Shown here: positions 49,474 to 63,013 of the stretch, piece after piece
Numbering within the stretch: position 1 is the stretch's first letter
Layout: each line of letters begins with the position of its first letter
Assembly (NCBI GenBank): GCA_026874595.1
Contig: CM049317.1
Coordinates: forward strand, 71,013,618-71,077,617
Length of the DNA stretch: 64,000 nt
Reading direction: 5' to 3'
From: Sipunculus nudus
Lineage: Eukaryota > Annelida > Sipuncula > Golfingiida > Sipunculidae
Program-made: the position numbers and the translations under genes
The notes under the pieces: model-generated
The model's input: the letters and a program-made list of their open reading frames with translations, nothing else
Databases searched by the model: none
Told to the model about the DNA's origin: nothing

Positions 49474-52400
49474 CTTTTCGCTGTTAAGCAATATGAACAT
49501 AATTCATTGAGTTTTATAAATTGTTATATGTATTTTATTTATTCATTATGCATGTAGGAATATTACAACGCTGACATGATTCAGGAACTAAATTGATTTC
49601 AAAAGCAAATGGTGTATTAATTAACAACGTATACTGAATTTGTAAAGCAGTTGTGTTTATAACCTAAGGTCAGGTTATTGACCAAGTGACAAGGCATTAA
49701 ACTGTTCCCTAAATAAAGCTAAGCAGATGGTAATTACAAATTAGTCTTCAGAATCAGCTTACTATTTAGTTGTTTATGTTAGCCTTGACAATACTGATAC
49801 TATACCTCTTGTTACGAAGACAAATTCCTCAGGGGAAAACATTGGGCCGATCCCGAATTCGAACCCATGTTGGTGGCGCAGAAGTCCGGCGTATCAACTA
49901 TCTCTAGTAAAGCAAGCTTCACTAGCGAGGTATTTCGGTCCGCTTTTATGTCAACCCGTTACACACCCCCTCTTAAGAGCGCTCTTCTATCAGAACAAGA
50001 CTATTATATCCCAGGAGTCCCACTTGGTGGGCTTATTCCCTGGGGCACAAAGTTTACGGTGTTCCCAGACAAGCGCTCTTTTTGTTACGAAGATAAGTTT
50101 TATGTTACGGAACCTAATATCAACAGATCACGTATGAGTGATGAACATAAATTTTGTAATGGAAAAAATCAGATTCTATAACACTAGGCAGCATGAAATG
50201 TCTAGGGGAATGAATAAAGAAGTCAGTGCTTTTTTATTATTAAATATCTATTATTTATTCCTAAAACAACCCTAAAATTACAATACCCTAAATCAATACA
50301 ATTACACAGTATAACAGCAGTACAACAGCAAATCAATACACTCACAGAGTAAATAAACAAAGTGCACATTACCTGGATACCACCACTGTCACAGCGACAA
50401 GTCTGTTAAAGCCTATAAATCAGATGAACGGTTCAAACAAATCTTCTCAGAGAAAATCAGTCCAATGTAAAACTCTTGTAACAATCCCGAAAGCAAACTG
50501 AAGACTATAAAAGATCCGTTAAAAATCCAGATAAAAATCTGAAGAAAATCTATAATTGCCGCACTTATCGGAATAGGTCCCACAAACTGACTTACACGCT
50601 TCTGTGGCCGCTGGAATATTCTCTCACCTCTCTCTCGGCACATTTGAACCGTGCCCTCAGTGATGTATTTTTTTAATAATGAGATTTTTTAAATGTATTT
50701 ACACCTTTCAGATACATTCTGTATGATTTTTTAAATAAGTTATGAATTCAAACAAATGACTGACTATATCCTAATGTCTTTATTTATCACAAACGAAGTA
50801 TTTACAAAGATTTTGTGTATCGTAACACCACTTCTAGATCTATTTATTTTAAAGATTGAGTTATTAAAACTTCCCATAAAAACTAGCATTTAGGGCTCAT
50901 GTTCAACAGTATGAAAATGCCCTTTGCTTTATCTAAGCATTTATTACGTTTCCTGCATGTTAAATTTGGATGGGGTTATAATTTCTAACATTTCTGTTAA
51001 AAATAACCAATAATCAGGTAATAAATTTCGAGTATAACTTGCCAAACATGATATGAGAAACATGAGAAATGGTTGCATTTAAGCTATAACCTGGTTTCAG
51101 TTAAAGCTGAAAACTGTCTAAGGAATTTGTGAGAATTTTTTTCCATACAATGACAAACAAAGACAAGTGTTAGTCAGAATATGTGCAATGAAAAGGGATC
51201 TTATCTTCGATATTTGATTGCACTGGTTTAAAATGCAGTGTTTCACAAATAACAGCTGGAAAACACTTTGACCAAAGCCTGTTGGCGCAGCTTAGAATGT
51301 TGGCACGCCCCAGGCACTAGAAACCATGCCCCACCTGACGCGTGCCTAGAAATTCTACTTGAATGATAATCAGGTACAAAAGCGATATCCACAAAGCATT
51401 TATACAACAGTCACCCATACACCTGTCCTTTAGAAGACACACGTGATCAGCATCGTGATACGACAAGGTAGGGTACACACAAGTTTATTAAGTAATACCA
51501 TTATTTAATATGTAGAACAAATTTACAATAAAAAGTATATTGTGCAGTATTTATGAACTTTATTGCCGTTGATGATGATACAAGGCCTAATGCAACCATT
51601 ATCTAACCTATGGATTATTCCAATGCCTTAATTTTGTTGATTTAAAAATGCATAGGCTGACCACATATCAGTAGTGGCTTATCAAGTTTCATTTTGTGTA
51701 TTTGTTACACAAATCCCATCTCTGTATCTGTCAATTACTTCAGGTCCTCATTTCGCGCACGTGGAACATTGTACAGATTGATCGAATTTCACTGCACTAC
51801 CTCTGCAACCATTCATTCTGTGATATACAACTATGTTTAACGAATCTTTATGGTATCAGTGACACCTGGCTGCCTGGGCCAGTAACACCGCAATTTGACC
51901 ACACTGCCAATATTTATATTGACGCATTTTTAGGGCTCGTATAAGAGTGGTTCATGGTTTGAAAGTGCAAACATATTATACCAAATTACTAGAAACTCCG
52001 AACCTCATACACTTTGGCACTGAAGACATACACCATAATGGAATCTTGACTAGATGGAGTTGGTCACTAACTTGTTTAGAGACTAAAAATTACTTTTAAC
52101 ATAATCACTGCACCCAGGTACCGAGCTCTACCAAACCTCTGACTGAAGCATCACTTCACTTGCGTTTGCTTGTTTATTAATTCCTCATTTCTTCTCTTGA
52201 AACAAACAAGAAAACAAACGAACTTTTCAGATAGACTAATTTTTGTTTTATTTGCAAGACATATGTTGGTTGAAACATATCAGCTTCTCATACAGAAAGA
52301 ATTGTTATCCAGAATGATTAAGAACAATAAGTTTGTAAAGGCGGCAAGAAGTAGACAGATTGAAGAAACTGATAGACATTAAAATACAACTTAAACCTAT

Positions 52401-52768
52401 ATATATAAATTACTGATACGCTGATATTCAACTGTTAAGGTATCAGAAACAGTGTAATCAAATCAGTTCTTTTTTTTAAGTGAATAAACATATTGGTCCA
52501 CAAATTCAAATGTGAAAATCTCATTGAAATGGAAATATTTTTTTTTTCTGTAAACCCTATTACAACACTAATTAACTGATTCTTTGGCGGTATAAAGCGG
52601 AATTTAAAATTTCAATCAAAATTACTTTGAATAAGAAACAAAATAGCGTTCAAATTGTTTGGTAATTGGCTCATCTTTATTGTGTTAAATTACATCGGCC
52701 ATGTCAACTATCTGCAGAACCTTTACTATTACCAAATACAGGTTGTGTTGGAAACGCTCGGACCACCA
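49474..52768. repeat. Copy 2 counterpart of 6457-9757
   Basis: Noncoding block upstream of gene A2, nearly identical to the block upstream of A1, including the tRNA-like unit (49810-50082) and the minus-strand frame at 50413-50643. No gene recognised. Confidence 0.75.
49810..50082 (-). repeat. tRNA-like short repeat unit, copy 2
   Basis: Same 273-base unit as 6768-7040, bounded by TGTTACGAAG on both sides, with only a few substitutions. Confidence 0.6.
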
Positions 52769-54541
52769 ATGATGTTGATCAAGGCGATTATTCTAATACT
52801 TCTGGCTATGCCAATGCCAATGAGGTGTGATAAATCCAAGGACAAGATTGGACATTCAATTGGTAAACACGTTTTCATAATTTGGAATTTATTTTGTGTT
52901 TTTGTGCTTTTACCATAGTCCTTTTTATCTTGTTTTTTGAGTTCACTTTAGTCTTGGTCATGAAGTAATTCATCACTGGATATTAATGCCCTCAATATGT
53001 TTCGATTCCCCATCTTTTGTCAAAGTCCACCCTTTTCTTCCCTTAGAGACACTACTTGGCAAATAATCCATCCCTTTATACAATAAAACCATCCGTGTCC
53101 ATCTTTTCTATCAGAAGTCACGTAAAATACTGACATGACTAGCTTGAATAGACTTCTTTGAGGTTCCAAGGAATCTGGTGCGTGAAACTGTCAAATGAAA
53201 CTAACCTCTTGGCAAATAATTTCTCCCTTTATACAAAAAAAACATCCGGGTCTATTTGTTTCATAGCTAACAAAAAAATAAGATGATCAGCTCAGGGTCT
53301 TATTACCTGGTGCTTCTTATTTCTCTTTATCATCTAGATAACTCTGAAACACAAACATTTGTGGTGGGAATTTTCTGACAATATTTGAAAATGATATGTC
53401 TATAACAGTGATTAGTCAAAGAGTAATACAGACTTTCACTGACGTATGTCTATATGCCGTGGCCCGACATCAGCAGTTGGCACTTTGCCAGTGGGATAAG
53501 GGTATAGTCTTAATACACAGGTCATGCAATTATCTTTTACCAAACACTTCAACACTGTCTTAGTCAACATTAGTGAATAGTGAATGGAATCAAGATATCA
53601 GTGATAATTATAAGCTTTCACTCGAGTCGTGTTTTATGTTTCATATTCATGATATTAACACATAACGTCTCTATACACATGAACATTATTTTTTTTAATT
53701 ACGTTTTCAAATAAAAATGATTTGGCATTATATTATTCGACTAAGCTTTTACTTGATATTATAGCGAGACAACCAAATAACCTTTAGCAATGCAAGCACT
53801 TATAATAATAATTTTGTATCGATTCTGCATTTATAGAAGAAAATATAAAACGAAAGATTCAAGAAATGGACAAGGAGTTCTCTGAACACTACGATGCCCA
53901 CAATGTTGAATGGCTTGTTCAAAACTATCACATTTCTGATGCTTTCTTTATGCCACCAGGATGGACGCTTGTCACAGATAAAGGTAAAATATCTTGAGAT
54001 AGCTCTGGCTTATAATTTTTATTGCGCTGGATACGTGAGCAAAAGAAAAGCCATGATTGGTTCTATAATATAAAATGTTTATTTTCATATTTTATATTTA
54101 TGTTCCTTATTTATTCCATCATTATTTCTCGAGCAGAAGGAAGACGTGCATACTTAAGAAATTATGAAAAGGAAGGCTTTACAGGTTTTGTATCCGGCAC
54201 AGGTCATATTGAATTTTACAGAGATCTTGCTGTGAAGATATTTCATTTTACAGCTGCAGGCAATGGCGCCATAATGGAGCGGTGCAAGTAATTAAAAAAT
54301 TGACTTGTTCATTCTTTCATCTTAATTTTTTCACTGTCATTTGTAAACAAGCAAATTATCTTTTCTTTAGTTTCTCTCTTTGCCTTATAGTAATTGATAA
54401 ACGCAAAAAAAAGTAACCAGAAAACGTCACATTATATAAGGTTACGTCATGTTTCTTTTAAGGGACATATGTATCTGGGTGAGCGACGGAGGATCAGATG
54501 GACGTTGGAAAGTGGCATATGACTTGTGGAATGCCTCCTAA
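52769..54541 (+). CDS. Secreted NTF2-like (DUF4440/SnoaL-like) protein, gene A2
   Basis: Exons 52769-52862, 53837-53983, 54137-54287 and 54463-54541, the same structure and exon lengths as gene A1, 156 residues. It starts with two ATG codons in a row (MMLIKAIILILLAMPM). Compared with A1 I count four amino-acid changes (L2M, N51D, V107F, T121A) and one silent change in exon 4. Signal peptide, DAFFMPPG (66-73), GRRAY and WKVAYDLWN (146-154) are kept, as are all splice sites and the AATAAA at 54736. It is therefore an intact recent duplicate. The frame is also open upstream to 52655. The function is unknown. Confidence 0.75.
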
Positions 54542-57500
54542 ATCTTGCGGGGGCACCGTTTACGATTGCAGTTAAACAACAAATGATTAAGTTCAATCAG
54601 TTCAAAAGGAGTTAAACACCAAACGATTTAATCTGATTAGTTCAAACCGATGCTATCTTCAATGTATAATCCAACTATTATCCAAATCATATATCCGGGG
54701 ATATATGGTTCTCTGTAATTTCATTTTAAAACTGAAATAAAAATCAGTCTTTAAAAACTCATGAAACTGAACTCTTTTTACATCCTGTTTTACGCCCTTT
54801 CTGTTACGATTAACACATTTATCTGTATACGCTATCAGCAAGTACAATATTTTGTTGTTTTTTTCTTAACGTTTCTAGTATATTTGTTATCTCTTGCGCA
54901 TCAATTCAAGGTAAAATTAGTTAAATTGATCACGAAATTCATAAAAAAAATCCCAAGTTTATCCGTTAATCAAACTTTCATTGAAGACAAAGATACCGGA
55001 AAAGACCATTAGCGTACTAGTTAAATACCATTCATGGAGTCTTGGAAATATTGATCACTGATGAATGTCTGATGAAACATGTATGTTTTACGACACCAAA
55101 AGTGAGATGAAGATGAAAGACTTCAGGTTTTCTCAAGATATTTGTGAAACATAAATATTAAATGCCGCTTTAATATTTGAAGAACACAGAATGCACGGTC
55201 CTTATCGTAAAGGCTACGTTTATGGGACTTGGAACTAACAGCCTGTCTTTAATTTCAATATGCAAATTCATCTGTCAATTTTCAAACGCCAATGGACACT
55301 AATTGTAAGTTTGTCGAAAGAGAGAGATCAGAAATTATTTTGATAAAACATAAAGCATATTGTTAATATCATCATAATATATGTTAATATCGAGTCAAGT
55401 GTGGTGCTGCTAGTTTGTAATAAGAGATACAAAATAACCAAAACGGCTGTCTACACTGTGAATTCAATGGGGAAACGGGTACAGGATTTATTTCTCACAT
55501 TTTATTCATTTCATAAATAATTAGAAAAGTGATTAGAGAGTGCAGACCTCCACAAATAACCCCAATATGGCATTTGTCATAAAAGCCGTTTCTTCCGTTA
55601 AATATTCCTGGTTTCAGAATGTTATCCTTATCAAAATTCATTAATTTTGTATCCTTGCTATCATTGCCGAGCTACGTGATGATTTCATCAAAATCCTTTG
55701 ATAACCTCTTTTGTAATGTTGCTAATAGACAAACAAACATATGAACGCCGGAAAAAAATTACCCCTGCCGCTTGGCAGAGGTAATAAACAGGTTAAGTCG
55801 AATATATTTACATACTAATGCCCGGCATACACGCTTCGGCGTGACTCAACTCCACTGTTGTTAGTAGCTGACTGCTTCTGAACGACCCGACTCAACTGGA
55901 CACAATTTTTTTTTCTGAAACTGCCGGAAACTGATATCGACTGGTGCCGACTCTGGTTGAGTCGCGTCGTTTTGACGCATACATGTTGCGACTCGACTCA
56001 TCTCACCTCACCTGTACAGTTTTTGACCTGTTGAGTTGAGTCGGGTCGCAACATTAATGCCGTTACTTCTGAAGAAACTGACATAAGAAAAGCCCTCGAA
56101 ACCTATTCAAAGCTGTGAGAATCTGAACGAAACAGTGCTGTTTTACTTTTGAACATCTGACAGTACATGCTACGTCTGCACGTGAAAAGGCTACTCATAA
56201 GGGGAGAGATATTTGAGTACTGTTTTTTTCATGAAACACGTAGAAGTCCATTTGCTATGATATAACAAGAAATACTGTTGTCCAAGTAATGGAGTATGAG
56301 TTAAATAAATGAGAAAAGGAGATTTACATACAAATATATATCATTGATTCTTGAATATCAATATTATCATGCACCACAAATCCTTAAAAATATAAAGTCA
56401 TAAATTGATAACCACTACTACAAGTTATCAGGACATTAAAAAATAATGTGTTCCCATGTGAAGTTAACATTTATGTTGTTTGACTAAAATTATGAATTGT
56501 CCGTTTACTTATATGTATGTATAGGCTTAACTGTATATTTAATAACTGGCTGTATCAAAATGTTACGTAGATTGACCAAAGCGGCTTTTTTTGTATTTTC
56601 TGTCTCCATACATAAAAGATGTGACCATATTTCTAGAATATTTTAGTTGAAAGATTATGTTTACAAAACAAATGAATGAATATTATAATAACTGTATATA
56701 CTCACTAAGAAAATAATTAAATTAATAGTGTTTTGCTACTTGCATTTGAAAGATGTCACTCGTCCACCAAATGCTGACATTAAAAAGAGGGACTTCCGGG
56801 TCTACGGAAAAATAGCGTACTTGAAAAGACTTGTATCTCGCGTTTGCCAAAGTCAGGGTTTAGGGTTCATCTCTTGTAGGGGTTGAGGGTTTGGGGGAGC
56901 TTAAGCCATGTAATTTCTGTTTACAACAGGGCCATGGCTTATAAAAACAATGAACAACAACCGTGACCTCTAAGCTGTACGTTGAATTACTGAAATCATT
57001 TAGGGGAACGGTACGTAGTCCTCTATGACGTCACGCCTCGCACTTCAAATATCGCAATATAGTCTCCTCTACGTCCCTGTGTAAACAAATATGCAATATA
57101 CCCCAAAACTATTGTTTCCTATATTATTGCCGAGCTAGCTTAAACTTTCCGTCAAACTCCGTTGAAATTTGTTGTGTTATTATGCTAACTGACAAACGGA
57201 TTCACAGACACATACACACAGATAATCAGCCGCTGCTAGGCTTGGCAGAGATAAAAAATATAAGTGTTAGTGCACAAGGCCATTTTATCATCCCGTGAAA
57301 ATTCTGATTTAAGCCAAGATTATATAACCTCCCCATTTGGCTTTTCTCTTAGAATAAACAGATATATCCACCCTTCCAAAAATGCATAGAAGACCCCTTT
57401 GGTTTCATGGCTTCACAAATATAATAATTTGGAATCCAACTCCGAATTTTTCCTCATTCATTCCGCCTTTGTGTCCAATACACCAGATGCGTCGCTCTGC

Positions 57501-57665
57501 CTCGCAGTTTTTTCTTGTATTGGCACTGATTGGTGCATGTGCCGATTTTTTTAAAGTCATAGAGTGACCTTGGATCCTCGTGATTCAGAATTTGTTGTGA
57601 CATGAAGATAAAATATTACGAAACTCTGCTTGTCTCAATATGCAGGGGTAGAGCATTTGCAACTG

Positions 57666-57731
<66 letters not shown>

Positions 57732-60326
57732 ATCATTGAAACTGCCAGGTGAACTAAGTAACAAATCTCAAACATTTTTATTGACTATCTAAAAGAAAAG
57801 GTCAGTGGAATACACTACAGAAGGAATGTTGTGACCATTCTGAAATACAGAGCGGAAGTGACTAAATCTGTCATGAAAAGACTGTTGAGCGCATCTGGCG
57901 TCTTCACGGTGTCTTTCCTGTTGCCTACTATACCACTGTGAGTTCCTCACTGAAGAAGGAGACAGGAGACAGGCTTACCTCTCGTCTGGATACGATAATC
58001 AAGCTACATTGATGACCAATCTATTTATATTTATAACTCTTATTTTTGTCCTTACAAGACATAATTTTGAATCTTAAAAGTATTTTTAATTCTTAAACCT
58101 AACTTCATAACAGATGCACTTTAATACTTCTTCAAAAGCCTTTTCCCTAGCGATGAATGAAATACCTATAGGATTATTTGTAACATATCAGTATTTATTA
58201 AACTGCTGTTTTAAAAATGCACGCTGTAATCTCCAAAAATGATTTCATCATATTAGAAATTCTACTACCGAAAAGGCTACCGTGTGTTTCCTTCAGTGAT
58301 AACATAAATATTTATTGATCGGGTTGAAGCTTTTATATATTTGCAATGATTTGTTAGTCTGGAGACTTGACACAGGGGAACTTACGGCATCTGCTGATAC
58401 GAACAAATAGGGAATCAGCCTCAATTAAAATGTTCATAAAGAGTAGTCTGGCTTCTAAGTAATGCGATGTGAGATGAGAAGTAATAACGTAATAACGGAA
58501 TGCATGTGATATAAAACTCTACATATTGCATTCTGCTACACCATGTTTAAACTATTTTTTCTGACTTATTCATATTAGTATGAATATGAATAAAATTGAT
58601 CCAGGAACTGCTTGACATGTAAACGTCCATATGTATCCTTTATGATTAACCATCTAAGCCGCCTGCATCGTTAGCTATTGAAACAGTGGTAGTGGGCGGG
58701 TAAAGTCTAAACATTGAAACCTGCTTAATAACACTCCAGCATGGTCCTGTCTGTTACATTATTAGCAATTTAAAGATGACAGCTGGATTATCACCTGCTA
58801 CGCAAACTAATTTGGGATTGACATTCAAACTGTAGATTAGGAATTCCAATTTAAAATCCCATGATATAAAAAACAAATTTGTATAAGTAAATTGCATGAA
58901 TCAAGTAAATCATGCAATATAACTTATTTCTAAAATAAACACTATCGTTTACCATTTTGATACATTATGAGTCCAAGTTTTTATTATTTTAGTTATTCTT
59001 ATTGTTCGTCGTTATTCTTCCACATCCTTTAGGCCAGTAAAGTCTAAGCTAAATGTTTTATTGCTCAAAGTCTGTGGTTTTACAGACTTTTCGCGGGGAA
59101 CTACAGGATCGATTCCTAACGTTCTCCCGTTGCAATTCTTTGTCAGATGCCCAGATTATCATTCGTTTTAAGTTTTAAATTTTGTATTTGTATTATACAT
59201 AGGATATGCAAATAACAAATGTATATATACTTGCAGTTTACATACAACTAATAGAAAATACGCCTCCATCACAGTAACCATGACACGAATTCCCGTTGCA
59301 GACCTTTGTCAGTTAATAAAATTCGTTTTAATTTATTTTGTGTTTCATTGAAATATGCGTTTGAATTAAACATGGTCTTGTTTGAATATGCTCTGTATAT
59401 AAAACATACATAAAATCATAGAGGTTTGCCTTTTGTGGACAACCTTTTGATCCATAAAAGCTATGTGGTAAAAACGTCTCTGAAATTATTAACAACATAT
59501 CGATGGTATCATTTTCTCATGTTTCTTCTAAATGCAACGTCCACATGTTCTCAAACAAGCAATATCACCTAATGTTCATCAACCAGAATACCAATTAATC
59601 CCTGTTGCTTCTGTTGCTTTTTAAATTGTTCTTTACTGCCATTTAAAACACCTACACAAATATATCAAATTAAACTAAATGTCGGCAATACATTTGGTAT
59701 GACGTGACAAAAGTGTATGTATTTCCTTGAAGATTTATAACAAATATTCTCTAATTAAATGGAATTGTCAATTTGTGTTGGTACATTGTTTGGGGTCTAC
59801 ATTCGTGGTAACACCAAGGATCCCGTTAAAGTTTATCTGCATACTATGCGTGTGGCCAAGGTTTCGAAAATCTAAAGCAGGACGCAGCTAAAGTTTTTGG
59901 TTTAGATTTCGTAAGAATCGCGAGCGTAAATAAAGTTGTTATATTTGGAAATCAATATTGGCCCTTGTATATGTCATCCCCCCCCCCAAAAAAAAATACG
60001 GGTAACGTACATTCTAATTATAGCAATAATGGACAGTTATATTTCTGTGATAAACACTGCGATAAACACTCAACGATTGTTTTGAACACATTTCACGACA
60101 AAACATCGGTTCTTTTTATAAAATCAATTGGACACCTGCATTTAATTGATAATTGTCCCATTACTTCAAGTACCATGTCCATAATTACGAATCCATTTGC
60201 TGCTCAGAATTTAAATTAGAACACTAAATTGATTAGTAACTGTGAGCTTTGATATAAAAATATAAAATGATAAAACTGCTTATACAGATATGCGGGAAAG
60301 ACATTTAATTCTAAATCCGACATAAT
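54542..60326. other. A2-B2 intergenic region
   Basis: Counterpart of 11530-17110 with no gene. It has an extra segment of about 190 bases (55148-55341) not present in copy 1, the GACTCAAC-rich element (55815-56061), the four-copy block (57345-58025) and a 60-base (TA)n run at 57668-57727. Confidence 0.6.
55815..56061. mobile_element. GACTCAAC-rich element, copy 2
   Basis: Counterpart of 12610-12855, with a handful of differences; present before the duplication. Confidence 0.45.
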
Positions 60327-60334
60327 TATAAATA
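60327..60334 (+). promoter_or_regulatory. TATA box of gene B2
   Basis: TATAAATA, 51 bases before the start codon, as in B1 and the lone B-type exon 1. Confidence 0.6.
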
Positions 60335-60377
60335 CACATACGTTTCCTCTCTATTGCGCATATTCTTAGAAATCAGC

Positions 60378-63013
60378 ATGGCCTATCATCCGATGCGAAT
60401 CCTGTTTGTATACTCTCTATTGCATATATTGGTCCAACCAACGGTTTGTCTTAATTCAAAAACCTCAGGTACGCGGATGTTTTTTCCTAATTCCTTTTTT
60501 TGTAAGATTGTTTAATTTTTTTCGGTGATATTTATTAGTATAATTATGGTTAATATGGTTTACTTACGAGCACGGAAGAATCTTTACTGTTCATGTGCTT
60601 TCTTATATTAAGGCTGCCAATCGATGTGTCGTTTTCAAAATTTATTTTATGTATAAAGGTCATAGTTTAACATATTTGGACACATATGTGTTACGATATT
60701 TTAAATGGTAAAATACACTATTGATATTTGTTCGGGAAGGATTTTTTTGTAAATTGTTCAACATCTAATACATCACCTATTTTCGGATTTATATCTTAAT
60801 TTGCATCCTAGACGAATGAAATCTAACAACAACAAAAACTTGATTGGTGAATTTAAAATTATTGAAAATACGCTTAAACGTGTGTAGCCTAAAAAATCTG
60901 TCGACAGAGATTCCGTAAAACTTTGCCTATATGTTTTATTTAGTCATATAAATGTTTTGTATATTTATAACGTATATTTATTATGCTATACTTTAAATAA
61001 TATTAAGCGAAGAAGATTACTTTACATTGGCATTTTAAGACTCGTTTTCTTTTGCAGTTGACAAAATAAAGGATCTAGTTCTAAAGAAGGATGAAATGTT
61101 TTCTGAGAAAATCGCTGCAAACAAAGATGAGTGGATCCTGCAGCATTATCATACGTCGGATGCATTTTTTATGCCTCCTGGATGGCCTATGATCAGAAAC
61201 ATGGGTAAGAAGAAACATACGTCCGGCAGATCACCTTCACAATTAAAGCCATTATATATATTCGTATTTTGTAGATTCGAAGGTTACCTATAACATAGCG
61301 TTTTACTTCATTGAGGTCATGTATACATTACACAAAGGTAAAATAAGGCGTGCAATTAGTTTTACATAAAATTTTACAATTTTTAAAAGTATCGTAATCA
61401 TAATCTAACCAAAATATTCTCTTACCGTATTATTGTAAAATATCTCATATATATATAAATTTATTAATAAATTTTAACATACATAGGCATTATAGCAGAC
61501 GTAACATCTTGCACCTAACTTGTTATATATATAGCCGGAAGAAGAACATATGTCCAGCATGACAGAGATGCTAAAGTGGACCATAACAAAATCCAGCAGC
61601 TGTTCCTCAACGTTCATGGAGAAATGGCCGTGAACGTTTTCAACTATCAGATGATAATAGCTGGAGTTGTTGTGGAGATGGGCAAGTAAGGAAAAAATTA
61701 CATTTTGGCCTCCGCCAGGAGGGCATGATTACATGTTCGTCAGTGTGTTTGTTTGTGTTTGTTCATACAAAGCATGACCCACGCAATCACAAAAAGAATC
61801 TCATGTCTTTTTAAGGCTTTCAGGAATGGGCCAATGAAGCAACAATTAGATTTTGGTATGGATTCGCCACATAATCCGAATCAAGGAACATCCCCACGGA
61901 ATAGTCACAAATGCACAGAAACTTATGTACGAAACACCTGGGAATAAGGGCCGTATACGTTAATGGAGGAGTATTTATCAATTAGAATGCATATGTCTAG
62001 TAACCATTTAATTAGGTGATTCCAACTAACGGATGTTATAAATAAATATGTAGGTTTCCAATTAATAAAGTTAGTTTATATCCACTGGTTAAACCCTATA
62101 AAGACACCCACCATTACATAAAATATGCGGTGAAGTTTAATTTACACACCATTTTGCAGTGGCGGCTCAAGACAGGGTACTAATATATAATATATATATA
62201 ATAATGTATCTCATGTACTCTAAATGTAAAGAAGTCATACACTGCCTAAAGGGAAAATTGCCCATAATTTAAACATCAAATTATGCCCAAAATACGTGTG
62301 GATCACACATGTGATTGCAGGCAACTCTGCTGCGTTTCCAATCAGATTGCCATGAGATAGAACATTTAACATATTTATGGTGCGTGATATATATAATCTT
62401 CATCTGCATAGGTACTCCCTTAAGCAAATGAAATGCATACCGACATGGAAGTCTCGTTATGGTCGCTAATGGAGAGAAAAAAATATCAAGTGCTGCATAA
62501 ATAACAATTTGGTGCGTGGTTCTGTACCAAGCTTCCGGGAGAAAGACAACATTAGTTTTCTTACCGTCTCACGACAGTCCGGACGATGACTTTCCTAGCA
62601 CATCCGATTTTCTTAAAGTATGGTTTGGAGCATTTATTCCCCTTAGGAACACCTTCCAGTTACACCTTGACTGCAAATAACATGAATTATGCCTTTTTTG
62701 GAAACCTTTCCATGAAATGTCACTTGGCACAATATCAATGATTTAATTTGTCGGCCAGCAAGTTAATGTGGATTTACCGATATATTACAGGTCCTATATT
62801 ACATATTGTTGTATGATCACTACGGAGTTGTCAAAATATAAAAACTGAAAATACCTTGAAAATAAAGTGTAAAGCCTGTTATCATAAAATAAGATATCTT
62901 AAAACCGTTGTCTTAATTATCTTATTCTTGTTTGCAGAGATCTGACGGTCTGGTTAAATGACACTGTAGATGGGGAAATGAAGGTTGCATATGACTTATG
63001 GAGTCTTTCGTAA
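60378..63013 (+). CDS. Secreted NTF2-like (DUF4440/SnoaL-like) protein, gene B2
   Basis: Exons 60378-60468, 61058-61204, 61535-61685 and 62938-63013, 154 residues, the same structure as gene B1 with all GT-AG sites kept. I count five amino-acid changes from B1 (L8I, I19V, K47E, K119M, K137N) and no silent change in the 465 coding bases. Two of them replace Lys with Met or Asn and one with Glu, so B2 is less basic. Signal peptide, DAFFMPPG (65-72), GRRTY and MKVAYDLWS are unchanged. The AATAAA at about 63182 is kept, while the nearer one is mutated. Function unknown. Confidence 0.75.
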
